A stretch of DNA of 64,000 nucleotides, from positions 1,922,001 to 1,986,000 of the forward strand of contig NZ_CP077085.1 of NCBI RefSeq assembly GCF_014268455.2, in the 5' to 3' direction. The notes beneath the pieces were generated by a model. The model worked only from the letters and a program-made list of their open reading frames with translations. It ran no database searches and was not told where the DNA came from. The translations under genes and the position numbers were made by a program. Position 1 is the stretch's first letter. Each line of letters begins with the position of its first letter. The stretch comes from Pseudomonas shahriarae. GTDB taxonomy: Bacteria > Pseudomonadota > Gammaproteobacteria > Pseudomonadales > Pseudomonadaceae. Shown piece by piece: positions 55,918 through 64,000 of this stretch.

Positions 55918-57819
55918 CTAATGCACCCAGCGCTGTAGGATTTGCTGCAAATCCGTGCGTTTGAACGGCTTGGCCAGGTAATCGTTCATTCCGGCGGCCA
56001 GGCAGGCTTCGCGATCGCCCTGTAGCGCATTGGCCGTCAGGGCAATGATCGGCAGGTCGGCGCAGCCGGGCAATTGGCGGATCTGGCGGGTGGCGTCATA
56101 GCCGTCGATCACCGGCAGCCGGCAATCCATCAGGATCGCGGTGAAGATCAGGCTCTCGGCACTGCGGATCGCTTCGGCGCCGTCGGTGGCGACGCTCACC
56201 TCAAACCCCAGGCTACGCAGCATGGCTTGGACCACGGTGCGGTTGACCGGGTTGTCCTCCACCAGCAACACATGGCGGCCTTCACCGGCGCCGGCTTTGT
56301 GCTGCGCGTCCGGAGCAATCTGCGGCAGGCTCTGCTGGCAGATCGCCAGGGGGATTTCCAGGGTAAACACCGATCCCAGGCCTTCGTCGCTCTGGGCGCG
56401 CAAGGTGCCACCCATGCGCTCGGCCAGGGTCCGGGCAATCGGCAGGCCCAGGCCGGTGCCGCCGTAACGCCTGGAGATAGAGCTGTCCGCCTGTTGAAAG
56501 GCGTCGAACATCAGTTCCAGTCGCTCGGCCGAAATACCAATCCCGGTGTCGCGCACGGTGCAGGTGAACCACAGCAGTTCGTGGTCCAGGGTCTGCCAGT
56601 TCGGCTCGACGCTGACCGTGCCTTGCTCGGTGAATTTCAGCGCATTACCGATCAGGTTCACCAGGATCTGCCGGATCCGCGTCGGGTCGCCCTGCACGCG
56701 CAGCGCTTCCATGCCCGGCGGGATCGACAACTCCAGGACCAGCCCGCGCTGTATGGCGCTGTGCTGGAAGGCCTGGGCGCAGCTGTTGATCAGGTCCACC
56801 AGGTTGAACGGAATATGCTCAAGCTCCAGGGCCGAGCGTTCGATACGCGAGAAATCGAGGATATCGTTGATGACTTTGAGCAGGTGCTCGGTGGACTCCG
56901 AGGCCAGCGCGGCGTACTCGGTCTGCTCGTCGGTCATGGCGGTGGTTTCGAGCAGTTGCAGCATGCCCAGTACGCCATTCATCGGCGTGCGCAGTTCATG
57001 GCTCATCATCGCCAGGAAGTCGGATTTGGCGCTGTTGGCGCGCTCGGCTTCCTCCCGCGTCTGGATCAACTGGGCCATGGCCTGCTGCTGTTCGCGACTG
57101 GCATGGTGCAGGCCTTCGGCAAGGTTGTTGATATGCCGTGACAGGTCGCCCAGCTCGGAGTCGTCGACAATCGGTAGCGGGGTCTTGTAATCACCCTGCT
57201 GGATCGCCTTGACCGCATGGCCCATGGCGCTGATCGGTTGCGACAGGCTGGCGGCCAGGCGTCGCGCCAGGAGGAAGGTGAACAGTAGGGCGAATAGCGC
57301 GAGGATCCCAGCCTTGAAAAGGATTTCCTGTTGGCGCTGGCTGAAGGCGTCATTGGACATGCCGACAATCACCCGCCCCAGATAGTCGGCCTGTGGCGCC
57401 TTGGGCTGCGCGGTGCTGTCCTGGAAAAAATCGTTGCCCAACTGGATATGCTGCAGGCGAATCGGCGCCTGGAAAACTTTCACCGACAGCGAACGGTCGT
57501 GCTTTTCCGACGGCTGCTCGACATACACCAGGATGTTTTCCGCGCTGTCCTGGATTTCCAGGAAACGCACATGGGGCGTGGCCAGCGTCGCCCGCAGCAG
57601 GCTGTCGAGCACGTCATTGTTGCCGGAGATCACCCCGTACTCGGTGGCCGGGGCCAACTGGTTGGCGATCAGTTGGCCGGTGTGGTCCAGTTCCTGGCGC
57701 AAGTCCTGGATCCGTACGAAGGTAAAGAAGCTGATCAGTAGCAGCGTCAGTAACAGGGCCGGGCCCAGGGTGATGATCTGGGTGCGGGTGTTGATATCCC
57801 AGCGGCGAACCAAGGTCAT
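55918..57819 (-). CDS. Hybrid sensor histidine kinase (PA1611-like by context)
   Basis: A 633-residue inner-membrane kinase. Membrane helices lie at about 17-36 and 168-187, with a periplasmic sensor between them. HAMP follows, then HisKA with SHELRTP (phospho-His 274), a HATPase domain with DTGIGI and GGTGLGLP, and a receiver domain with phospho-Asp 565 in LMDCRLPV. There is no HPt domain, so a separate one such as HptB is required. The position beside fabA matches P. aeruginosa PA1611, which feeds HptB and binds RetS. The start overlaps the upstream binding-protein gene by 4 bases. Confidence 0.92.
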   Translation of the reverse strand: MTLVRRWDINTRTQIITLGPALLLTLLLISFFTFVRIQDLRQELDHTGQLIANQLAPATEYGVISGNNDVLDSLLRATLATPHVRFLEIQDSAENILVYVEQPSEKHDRSLSVKVFQAPIRLQHIQLGNDFFQDSTAQPKAPQADYLGRVIVGMSNDAFSQRQQEILFKAGILALFALLFTFLLARRLAASLSQPISAMGHAVKAIQQGDYKTPLPIVDDSELGDLSRHINNLAEGLHHASREQQQAMAQLIQTREEAERANSAKSDFLAMMSHELRTPMNGVLGMLQLLETTAMTDEQTEYAALASESTEHLLKVINDILDFSRIERSALELEHIPFNLVDLINSCAQAFQHSAIQRGLVLELSIPPGMEALRVQGDPTRIRQILVNLIGNALKFTEQGTVSVEPNWQTLDHELLWFTCTVRDTGIGISAERLELMFDAFQQADSSISRRYGGTGLGLPIARTLAERMGGTLRAQSDEGLGSVFTLEIPLAICQQSLPQIAPDAQHKAGAGEGRHVLLVEDNPVNRTVVQAMLRSLGFEVSVATDGAEAIRSAESLIFTAILMDCRLPVIDGYDATRQIRQLPGCADLPIIALTANALQGDREACLAAGMNDYLAKPFKRTDLQQILQRWVH

Positions 57820-58748
57820 GGGTGTTTTTCCCCTTCGGCCAATCGGGTTGCGACGGTGGTCTCGTCCACCACTTCGATCCCCAGCGAGCGCGCCACTTGC
57901 GGGTTGCCCACGACTTTAAAGTGTTCCGGGTACAGCGAGCGCGGCCAGCCGGCCGGCGCGTGATCAAGCAGGCGGTCAAGCACATTCAGCCAGTCGGCCT
58001 GATCGCTGTAGGTACTGGCCAGACTGCCCGCCCGCACGAAGCCGGCATTGGGGCCGATCAGTGGCAGTTGCCTGGCGTAGCTGCTCAACAGCAGGTTTTT
58101 CACGGTTTTCGGGTTGTACAGTTGGGGATCATCCAGCCCCAGCAACACATCGCTGTTTTTAAACAGGCTGAGCAGCGGGCGGCTGTCATTAATGTTGTCC
58201 CAGTGCTGGGCGACGATTTCCAGGTCCAGGGCTGCGGCATGCTGGCGCAGTTCCGGCAGCAGGAATTCGCTGTCGCTACCGTACAGCACGCCAATGCGCC
58301 GGGCCTGGGGCAGGATATTGGCGATCAGGCGCAGCTGCCGGTCCAGAGGCGGATCGCTCCACAGCAGGCTGATCTTGCCGGGCACATGGCTGCCCAGGCG
58401 CTCGCGGGCTTGCAGGCGACTGATGCGCAGCACCAGGGTGGCCGGGCCCTGGGGGTCCTGCAGGCGCCAGTCGAGGCTCGGCAGGTCCAGCAGGATCAGG
58501 CGGGTGCTGGTCGGTAATTGGCCGGGGGCGGGCATGTCTTGCAGGGCCTTGAAGGTGACGCTATCGGCGGGGCGCTGTTCGCGCAGGGCCTGAGTGAATG
58601 CCTGCACGCCGGGTCCATCCTCGGCGGCGGTCAGCAGGATTTCGGCGCTCCACGCGGGCACGGCCAATGCCAGGCTGACGAGCAGCAGGCAGCGGCGCCA
58701 GAACTTGGCGCGGAAGAGGGCGGTCATCCTTGACTGGGCAGGGTTCAT
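57816..58748 (-). CDS. Periplasmic ABC-type substrate-binding-like protein, sensor partner candidate
   Basis: The 310-residue protein has a late signal peptide (FWRRCLLLVSLALAVPAWSA) and a PF04392-like binding-protein fold (RRIGVLYGSDSEFLLPELRQHA; VLLGLDDPQLYNPKTVKNLLL). No transporter genes are adjacent. It sits between a TonB receptor (1-base gap) and a hybrid kinase (4-base overlap), so it more likely presents a ligand to the kinase. ATG 58748 is used; Met 8 is an alternative. Confidence 0.78.
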   Translation of the reverse strand: MNPAQSRMTALFRAKFWRRCLLLVSLALAVPAWSAEILLTAAEDGPGVQAFTQALREQRPADSVTFKALQDMPAPGQLPTSTRLILLDLPSLDWRLQDPQGPATLVLRISRLQARERLGSHVPGKISLLWSDPPLDRQLRLIANILPQARRIGVLYGSDSEFLLPELRQHAAALDLEIVAQHWDNINDSRPLLSLFKNSDVLLGLDDPQLYNPKTVKNLLLSSYARQLPLIGPNAGFVRAGSLASTYSDQADWLNVLDRLLDHAPAGWPRSLYPEHFKVVGNPQVARSLGIEVVDETTVATRLAEGEKHP

Positions 58749-58749
58749 G

Positions 58750-60870
58750 TCAGAACTCTAGCTCCGCGCTGAAGTAGAGGACATGGCGCTGGTCGTAGTT
58801 ATTGTCGACATGGGTAGTGGGCTGGCGGTCAAGGCGTTGTTGCAGCATGCCGGCCAGCTCCAGGTTGGCCTTGCCCAGGGCGATGCGTTTGGCGACCCGC
58901 ATATCGACCCGTTCAAAGCGATATTGGTTGAGTGCGTCGTTGCCATAATAGAACAGCGCGCTGGACCAGCCTTGCCCCCACTCGCGCATCCAGCCGGCCG
59001 AGCCGCTGTTGCGCGCAGTCTGTTGCCGGTCCAGCGCGTTGCTGGCGTGGGCATCCACGTAAGCATAGGTCAGGCGCAGGCGGTCGGCGGCGCTCAGGTG
59101 CCAGTCCAGCTGGGTTTCGGTGCCGGTAAACCGCGAGCTGTTACTGTTACTGGCGATGTACTGGTTATTGCGCAGGGGCTCGCTGATCATGCCGGTGATT
59201 TCGTCATAGAACAGTTTGACGTCAAGGTTCAGCCCGATATCCGCAAAAAAGCCGTTATAGCCCAGTTCCCGGGAGCGCATCAGTTCCCTGTCGAGGTCGC
59301 CCGGGCCCCGGGTCTTGACGAAATACTGGCCGGCGTTCTGCCCGTAGGTGGGGGAGCTGAGGTTCGTGACCTTATAGCTCCAATTGACGTTGTTCTCGAA
59401 CATGTCCGGCGAACGGATGGCTTCGGAGTACACCGCCCGCAGCCCGTGCCGCGGGTTGATCAGATAGTTGATCGCGACCCTGGGCGTCAGCGAGCTATCG
59501 CTCAGTTGGGTGTTTTCATACATCGCCCCGCCCTGCAACAGCCAGTGTTCGCTGGCGCGCCATTCGAGGTGGCCGAACAGGCGCCAGGTGGTGTCGTCCA
59601 GCCGGCCATTGAAGTAGGTGTCGGAGTCGGCGCGGTCGTAGCGGTAATTCATGCCGCTGACCAGGCGCAGGCTGTCGGACAGGCTCAGGGTGTCCTGCAC
59701 TTCCAGGTCGTAGCGGGTTTCCTTGGTGCTTTGGTCGATATTGCCGCAGACACTTTCCTTGCCGCCTTCATTCCATTGTTTCAGGACTTCTTCGGCCAAT
59801 GCCTGCTCGGCAGGGGAGCCGGGTGGTGGGCTGCCGTTTTCAAAATCCTTTATGTGCCGCGCCAACTTTTCAGCGTAGTTGGGGTTCATTTGCCACAGTT
59901 GCGTCAACTGCGGGCTGAACGAGACCTTGGCATCACAGGCCTTCCAGATCTGCCGGCGATCCCATTGCTGCGCCGAACCCTGGATATACAGGCTGTGGTC
60001 GGGATTGAAATCGAAGTTCCAGCGCAGGGAGGCGGCGTAGTCCTTGGCGCTGACGTCGGAATCGGTACCGCCATCGGTAATCCCGGCAAATACCGGCTTG
60101 TAGGTGTATGGCCGCTGGTTGGTCCCTTCCTTGGCGTTGATCTGCCAGTCGATGCTTTGCTGCTGGTCGAGGGTCTGGCTGACCTTCAGGCTGAAGCGGC
60201 TCAGGCGCCGGCTGTCGCGGTAGTCGGCACCCACGCGGTCGCTGTCAAAGCCGTCATCCTGCTGCCCGGACAGCGACAGCCGCAGGTTGCCGGTGTCCCA
60301 GCCCAGGCCCTGGCTGGCATACCAATCGTTGATCCCGCGCTCGCCCCGGATCATTTTCATCCGGGTGCCCTGGCTGTTGGCCGGCGAGCGGGTGAGGATA
60401 TTGACCACCGCCATCAGCGCATTGGCGCCGTAGCTGACGGTATTGGGCCCACGGAACACCTCGATCCGCTCGATATCCTCCATGGCCACCGGAATATCGC
60501 TCCAGTCCACCGTGGCCAGGCCGGCGCGGTACACCGAGCGGCCGTCGATCAGCACCTGCATGCGCCGCGCTTCGCTGGCGTTGGTGCCGTGATAGTTGAC
60601 GGCAGCCTGGTTGCCCGAGGTGTAGCCCACCATCATCCCCGGCACCAGGCGCAGCAACTCGGCGATATCCCGCGCGCCGCTGGCCTTGATCAGTTCGCTG
60701 TCGATCACCGTCATGCTGCCAGGTACGGCGGCGGCCGACTGCTTGAGTCGGGTCGCCGTCAGGACCTGGGGCAGTGGCTGGTTGTCGAGGAACAGATCGT
60801 CGGCCAGCAACGGCGTGCTGACCAACAGCGCCAGAAACAGAGATGAACGAGGAGGAGGGCCCAAATACAC
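58750..60870 (-). CDS. TonB-dependent outer-membrane receptor
   Basis: A 706-residue receptor with signal peptide (SSLFLALLVSTPLLA) and plug domain (LPQVLTATRLKQSAAAVPGSM; MQVLIDGRSVY; IERIEVFRGPNTVSYGANAL). The 22-strand-type barrel ends YFSAELEF with the terminal phenylalanine. I chose GTG 60870, with AAGG 7 bases upstream, because it directly precedes the signal peptide. The ligand is unknown. It is the first gene of an operon with the binding protein and kinase. Confidence 0.9.
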   Translation of the reverse strand: MYLGPPPRSSLFLALLVSTPLLADDLFLDNQPLPQVLTATRLKQSAAAVPGSMTVIDSELIKASGARDIAELLRLVPGMMVGYTSGNQAAVNYHGTNASEARRMQVLIDGRSVYRAGLATVDWSDIPVAMEDIERIEVFRGPNTVSYGANALMAVVNILTRSPANSQGTRMKMIRGERGINDWYASQGLGWDTGNLRLSLSGQQDDGFDSDRVGADYRDSRRLSRFSLKVSQTLDQQQSIDWQINAKEGTNQRPYTYKPVFAGITDGGTDSDVSAKDYAASLRWNFDFNPDHSLYIQGSAQQWDRRQIWKACDAKVSFSPQLTQLWQMNPNYAEKLARHIKDFENGSPPPGSPAEQALAEEVLKQWNEGGKESVCGNIDQSTKETRYDLEVQDTLSLSDSLRLVSGMNYRYDRADSDTYFNGRLDDTTWRLFGHLEWRASEHWLLQGGAMYENTQLSDSSLTPRVAINYLINPRHGLRAVYSEAIRSPDMFENNVNWSYKVTNLSSPTYGQNAGQYFVKTRGPGDLDRELMRSRELGYNGFFADIGLNLDVKLFYDEITGMISEPLRNNQYIASNSNSSRFTGTETQLDWHLSAADRLRLTYAYVDAHASNALDRQQTARNSGSAGWMREWGQGWSSALFYYGNDALNQYRFERVDMRVAKRIALGKANLELAGMLQQRLDRQPTTHVDNNYDQRHVLYFSAELEF

Positions 60871-61065
60871 GGCACGGCCTTGATAATTGCGGATAGCCGC
60901 CCATGTTAACTGAGGCGGGCGCTTTTGCCAGTCGGCACCATCGCAATTACTGTGGTCTATTCGGCCATTTTCCGACAAATGCGGAAAACACAGAAGGGCT
61001 GGTCGCCGTCTGGCCGGCCCGTATAATGCCGCCATCGCCACTGCTTATGGATTAACGGATTGCAT

Positions 61066-62091
61066 ATGACTGAACAGCGCCCAATTGCGGTCCTGGGAGG
61101 CGGAAGTTTTGGTACCGCCGTGGCTAATCTGCTGGCCGAAAACGGCCATCAGGTGCGCCAGTGGATGCGCGATCCCGAACAGGCCGAGGCCATCCGGGTC
61201 AACCGCGAAAACCCCCGTTATCTCAAGGGCATCAAGATTCACGCTGCGGTCACGCCGGTCACGGACCTGCAGGCCACCCTGGATGACTGCGACCTGTGCT
61301 TCGTTGCGCTGCCCTCCAGTGCCCTGCGCTCGGTGCTGGCGCCCCATGCCGAGCGGCTGGCGGGCAAGATGCTGGTCAGCTTGACCAAAGGTATCGAGGC
61401 CCAGACCTTCAAGCTGATGAGCGAAATCCTCGAAGAAATCGCGCCCCAGGCGCGCATTGGTGTGCTCTCCGGGCCGAACCTGGCGCGGGAAGTGGCCGAA
61501 CATGCCTTGACCGCGACGGTGGTCGCCAGTGAAGACGAAGCCCTGTGCGAACAGGTGCAGGCCGTGCTGCATGGCCGTACCTTCCGTGTCTATGCCAGTG
61601 CTGACCGCTTTGGCGTAGAACTGGGCGGCGCGCTGAAAAACGTCTACGCCATCATCGCCGGCATGGCGGTGGCCCTGGGCATGGGGGAAAACACCAAGAG
61701 CATGCTGATTACCCGCGCCCTGGCGGAAATGACCCGCTTTGCGGTCAACCAGGGCGCCAACCCCATGACCTTCCTTGGCCTGGCCGGGGTGGGCGACTTG
61801 ATCGTCACCTGTTCGTCACCGAAAAGCCGCAACTATCAGGTCGGTTTCGCCCTGGGCCAGGGCCTGAGCCTGGAAGATGCCGTCACCCGCCTGGGTGAAG
61901 TGGCCGAAGGGGTCAATACTCTCAAAGTACTGAAGGCCAAGGCCCAGGAAACCGGGGTCTATATGCCGTTGGTCGCCGGCCTGCACGCGATCCTGTTCGA
62001 AGGGCGCACCTTGAACCAGGTCATCGAGTTGCTGATGCGTGCCGAGCCCAAGACTGATGTCGACTTTATTTCCACCAGTGGTTTCAACTGA
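61066..62091 (+). CDS. gpsA: Glycerol-3-phosphate dehydrogenase [NAD(P)+]
   Basis: The 341-residue enzyme makes sn-glycerol 3-phosphate for phospholipid synthesis. [20 protein letters not shown] binds NAD(P), [20 protein letters not shown] is the family block, and the catalytic lysine is in [17 protein letters not shown]. It diverges from the TonB receptor operon. ATG 61066 is the natural start. Confidence 0.97.
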   Translation: MTEQRPIAVLGGGSFGTAVANLLAENGHQVRQWMRDPEQAEAIRVNRENPRYLKGIKIHAAVTPVTDLQATLDDCDLCFVALPSSALRSVLAPHAERLAGKMLVSLTKGIEAQTFKLMSEILEEIAPQARIGVLSGPNLAREVAEHALTATVVASEDEALCEQVQAVLHGRTFRVYASADRFGVELGGALKNVYAIIAGMAVALGMGENTKSMLITRALAEMTRFAVNQGANPMTFLGLAGVGDLIVTCSSPKSRNYQVGFALGQGLSLEDAVTRLGEVAEGVNTLKVLKAKAQETGVYMPLVAGLHAILFEGRTLNQVIELLMRAEPKTDVDFISTSGFN

Positions 62092-62101
62092 GGAACCCGC
62101 G

Positions 62102-62449
62102 ATGAACGATCCGAAAGCAGCACCCAAGTATGAATCCATTGCCCTGCGCATCCTGTGGATGCTGGTGTTTGCCCTGGTCTGGCAAGTGGCGCAGTTCATC
62201 CTCGGGGCGTTGGTGGTGGTGCAATTGATCTACCGCCTGATCTACGGCGCACCGAACCTGGGCCTGATGAACTTTGGCGACAGCCTCAGCCAGTTCCTCG
62301 CGCAGATTGGCCGTTTTGGCAGCTTCCACAGTGAGCAGAAACCCTGGCCCTTTGCCGATTGGCCAACCCAGCGCGCCCCGGAAGGCGAAGCCGCCCACAG
62401 CGTGCCGCCAGCCCCGCACCCGGTGCGCGATGAGGAGCCCAAGCTATGA
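62102..62449 (+). CDS. DUF4389 membrane protein
   Basis: This 115-residue protein has two hydrophobic segments (ILWMLVFALVWQVAQFILGALVVVQLIY region, residues about 16-45) and a DUF4389-like FGDSLSQFLAQIGRFGSFHSE. The tail is polar and Pro/Glu-rich. The function is unknown. It lies 10 bases after gpsA and overlaps sixA by 4, so the three form an operon. Confidence 0.82.
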   Translation: MNDPKAAPKYESIALRILWMLVFALVWQVAQFILGALVVVQLIYRLIYGAPNLGLMNFGDSLSQFLAQIGRFGSFHSEQKPWPFADWPTQRAPEGEAAHSVPPAPHPVRDEEPKL

Positions 62450-62895
62450 AGCTGTGGGTGTTGCGCCACGGTGAAGCCGAGTCCCATGCACCCAGCGATG
62501 CCCAGCGCAACCTGACCGAGCGTGGCCGCGAAGAAGTGCTGCACAGCGCCGCGCACCTGATCGGCCAGCCCATCAGCGCGATCATCGCCAGCCCTTATGT
62601 GCGGGCGCAACAGACTGCCCAGTTGGTGCGCGAGGCGTTGGGGTTTGTGCCAGAAATCCGCACGGTGTCGTGGCTGACGCCGGACGGCAACCCCCTGCAA
62701 GTCCTGGAAAAACTCGACACCGATGACAATGTGCTGCTGGTCAGCCATCAGCCTTTGGTGGGCAACCTGATCAGCTTTTTGCAGCACGGGCACCAGCGCC
62801 AGCCGCAACCGATGCACACCGCCAGCCTGGCGGAGCTGGAAGGGGACTTCCCGCTGGCGGGGCTGATGAGCCTCAACAACGTGAAAAACCCCTGA
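62446..62895 (+). CDS. sixA: Phosphohistidine phosphatase SixA
   Basis: A 149-residue histidine-phosphatase-superfamily protein. LRHGEAESHAPSD is the RHG catalytic motif, IIASPYVRAQQTA holds the second arginine, and LLVSHQPLVGNLI the second histidine. SixA removes phosphate from His residues of HPt domains and of the nitrogen PTS. Its role here may touch the nearby hybrid kinase relay, but that is speculation. Confidence 0.93.
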   Translation: MKLWVLRHGEAESHAPSDAQRNLTERGREEVLHSAAHLIGQPISAIIASPYVRAQQTAQLVREALGFVPEIRTVSWLTPDGNPLQVLEKLDTDDNVLLVSHQPLVGNLISFLQHGHQRQPQPMHTASLAELEGDFPLAGLMSLNNVKNP

Positions 62896-62919
62896 TTTTT
62901 AAGGCACAACACAATCAAC

Positions 62920-63009
62920 TGTGGGAGCGGGCTTGCTCGCGAATGCGGTGCATCAGTCAATGAATGTATTGGCTGACACTCCGCATTCGCGAGTAAGCCC
63001 ACCCCCACA
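62920..63009. repeat. REP pair with long stem downstream of sixA
   Basis: TGTGGGAGCGGGCTTGCTCG, then an inverse ending CCCACCCCCACA, giving an imperfect stem of about 29 bp. Confidence 0.85.
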
Positions 63010-63060
63010 CAAGCCCTTTCCCACAGTTTGATTGCATTCTGCCTGCAAGCGACTTGCAGT

Positions 63061-63128
63061 GCTCCTGTGTGCATGGAATAGTCCACCAAGCAAGTGCTTG
63101 GTTGGCTACCATCGGAACACACAGGAGC
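63061..63128 (+). promoter_or_regulatory. Nested inverted repeats over the ribosome-binding site of the acyl-CoA synthetase gene
   Basis: Outer arms GCTCCTGTGTG (63061-63071) and CACACAGGAGC (63118-63128) are perfect complements and include the Shine-Dalgarno AGGAG. Inside is an 18-base palindrome ACCAAGCA-AG-TGCTTGGT (63085-63102), like a TetR operator. The structure could act at the DNA or the mRNA level. Confidence 0.7.
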
Positions 63129-63135
63129 GCGTCCC

Positions 63136-64000
63136 ATGTCTGTCGCTTTTCGTTTGCCGCTGCAGGTCTTCTTTGAACGTGAGGCGCGCCATCCGCGCCA
63201 GCGCTTCCTGGTCCAGCCCACGGGTGGCGGCGAGGTGCAGACCCTCACCTGGGGCGAGGTCGGCCACCAGGCCCGTTGCGCCGCCCATTGGCTGCGGGCA
63301 CGGGAGTTGCCCCAGGGCTCGCACATTGCCCTGATCTCGAAAAACTGCGCGCACTGGATTATCGCCGACCTGGCGATCTGGATGGCCGGGCATGTCTCGG
63401 TGCCGCTGTACCCCAACCTCACCGCCGACTCCGTGGCCCACGTGCTGGAGCACTCCGAGGCGGCGTTGGTGTTTATCGGCAAGCTCGACGACTGGCCGGC
63501 CATGGCCCCAGGCATCAAGGCCGGGCTTGCGACCATCAGCCTGCCGCTGTGCCCCGAGGGCCCGTTCGACTTCACTTGGGCCGACCTGCAGGCCTGCTCA
63601 CCGATCCAGGATGACCCGGCGCCGGCTGCCACGGACCTGGCCACCATCATCTACACCTCCGGCACTACCGGCCTGCCCAAAGGCGTGATGCACACCTTCG
63701 GCGCCCTGGCGTTTGCGGCAACCCGAGGCACCGAGCTGTTCGGCCTGGGGGAGGGCGACCGGCTGCTGTCCTACCTGCCGCTGTGCCATGTGGCCGAGCG
63801 CATGTTTGTCGAGATGGCTGCGATCTACACCGGGCAAACGGTGTTTTTTGCCGAAAGCCTCGACACCTTCCTCACCGACCTGCAACGCGCCCGGCCCACG
63901 GCCTTGTTCGGCGTGCCGCGCATCTGGACCAAGTTCCAGATGGGGGTGTACGGCAAAATCCCGGAAAAACGCCTGGAGCTGCTATTGCGTCTGCCATTTA
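63136..64000 (+). CDS. AMP-binding long-chain acyl-CoA synthetase-like protein (partial, runs off window)
   Basis: The first 288 residues of an adenylate-forming enzyme: MSVAFRLPLQVFFEREARHP, then the P-loop-like IIYTSGTTGLPKGVMHTFGA near residue 175 and YLPLCHVAERMFVEMAAIY. That last motif is typical of long-chain acyl-CoA synthetases with the HxxER pattern. It would activate a fatty acid with ATP and CoA. AGGAG precedes ATG 63136 at about 8 bases. The C-terminal part is outside the window. Confidence 0.9.
   Translation, partial: MSVAFRLPLQVFFEREARHPRQRFLVQPTGGGEVQTLTWGEVGHQARCAAHWLRARELPQGSHIALISKNCAHWIIADLAIWMAGHVSVPLYPNLTADSVAHVLEHSEAALVFIGKLDDWPAMAPGIKAGLATISLPLCPEGPFDFTWADLQACSPIQDDPAPAATDLATIIYTSGTTGLPKGVMHTFGALAFAATRGTELFGLGEGDRLLSYLPLCHVAERMFVEMAAIYTGQTVFFAESLDTFLTDLQRARPTALFGVPRIWTKFQMGVYGKIPEKRLELLLRLPF

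Overview
The window is chromosomal DNA of a fluorescent Pseudomonas, most likely of the P. fluorescens group. The basis is high-GC coding sequence, many REP palindromes of the GCGGGCTTGCTCGCGA type, a REP-associated transposase, and two blocks whose gene content and order match known Pseudomonas chromosomes: the glyoxylate carboligase cluster of P. putida, and the P. aeruginosa run gltA/sdh/suc - brnQ - htpG - MCP - fabBA - hybrid kinase - gpsA. These comparisons are from memory; no database was searched.

Layout. 1-6.6 kb: end of a hicAB toxin-antitoxin pair, an unusual serralysin-like metalloprotease, an MFS exporter, a sulfate-binding protein, a voltage-gated-type K+ channel and a urea transporter. 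6.7-13.7 kb: a leftward glyoxylate-assimilation operon gcl-hyi-glxR-ttuD-pyk, divergent from a glcG-like gene, with two identical TTGTATACAA palindromes in the shared control region. 13.8-19.5 kb: a RAYT between REPs, a TetR regulator, DUF808, an orphan small protein, an MlaA/hydrolase pair and a small membrane protein. 19.5-23.1 kb: a long palindromic repeat (about 857 bp before insertions) whose left arm carries an IS3-family and an IS481-family element, each with target duplications. 23.2-28.5 kb: a GH17 membrane protein, a betaine-binding protein, yjcH-actP, and a decayed copy of the actP 3' end with its terminator.

28.6-41.6 kb is the TCA-cycle core: gltA leftward, and sdhCDAB-sucAB-lpdG-sucCD rightward, from back-to-back sigma70-type promoters. 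42-53.8 kb: brnQ, DUF599/MAPEG, a small lipoprotein, two hot-dog thioesterases, htpG, dienelactone hydrolase, pirin, OsmC, a secreted amidohydrolase, DUF3859 and a chemoreceptor. 53.9-64 kb: fabAB for unsaturated fatty acids, a tightly coupled TonB receptor / binding protein / hybrid kinase operon, gpsA-DUF4389-sixA, and the start of an AMP-binding acyl-CoA synthetase with nested inverted repeats over its ribosome-binding site.

Metabolically the window joins C2 use (acetate uptake by ActP, glyoxylate to pyruvate through Gcl to Pyk) to the TCA cycle and lipid synthesis. The least explained items are the palindromic element with two cloverleaf-like folds kept by compensating changes, the serralysin with a proline-rich tail, the receptor-binding protein-kinase operon, and the SD-sequestering hairpin at the right edge. 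No tRNA, rRNA or CRISPR array was seen.
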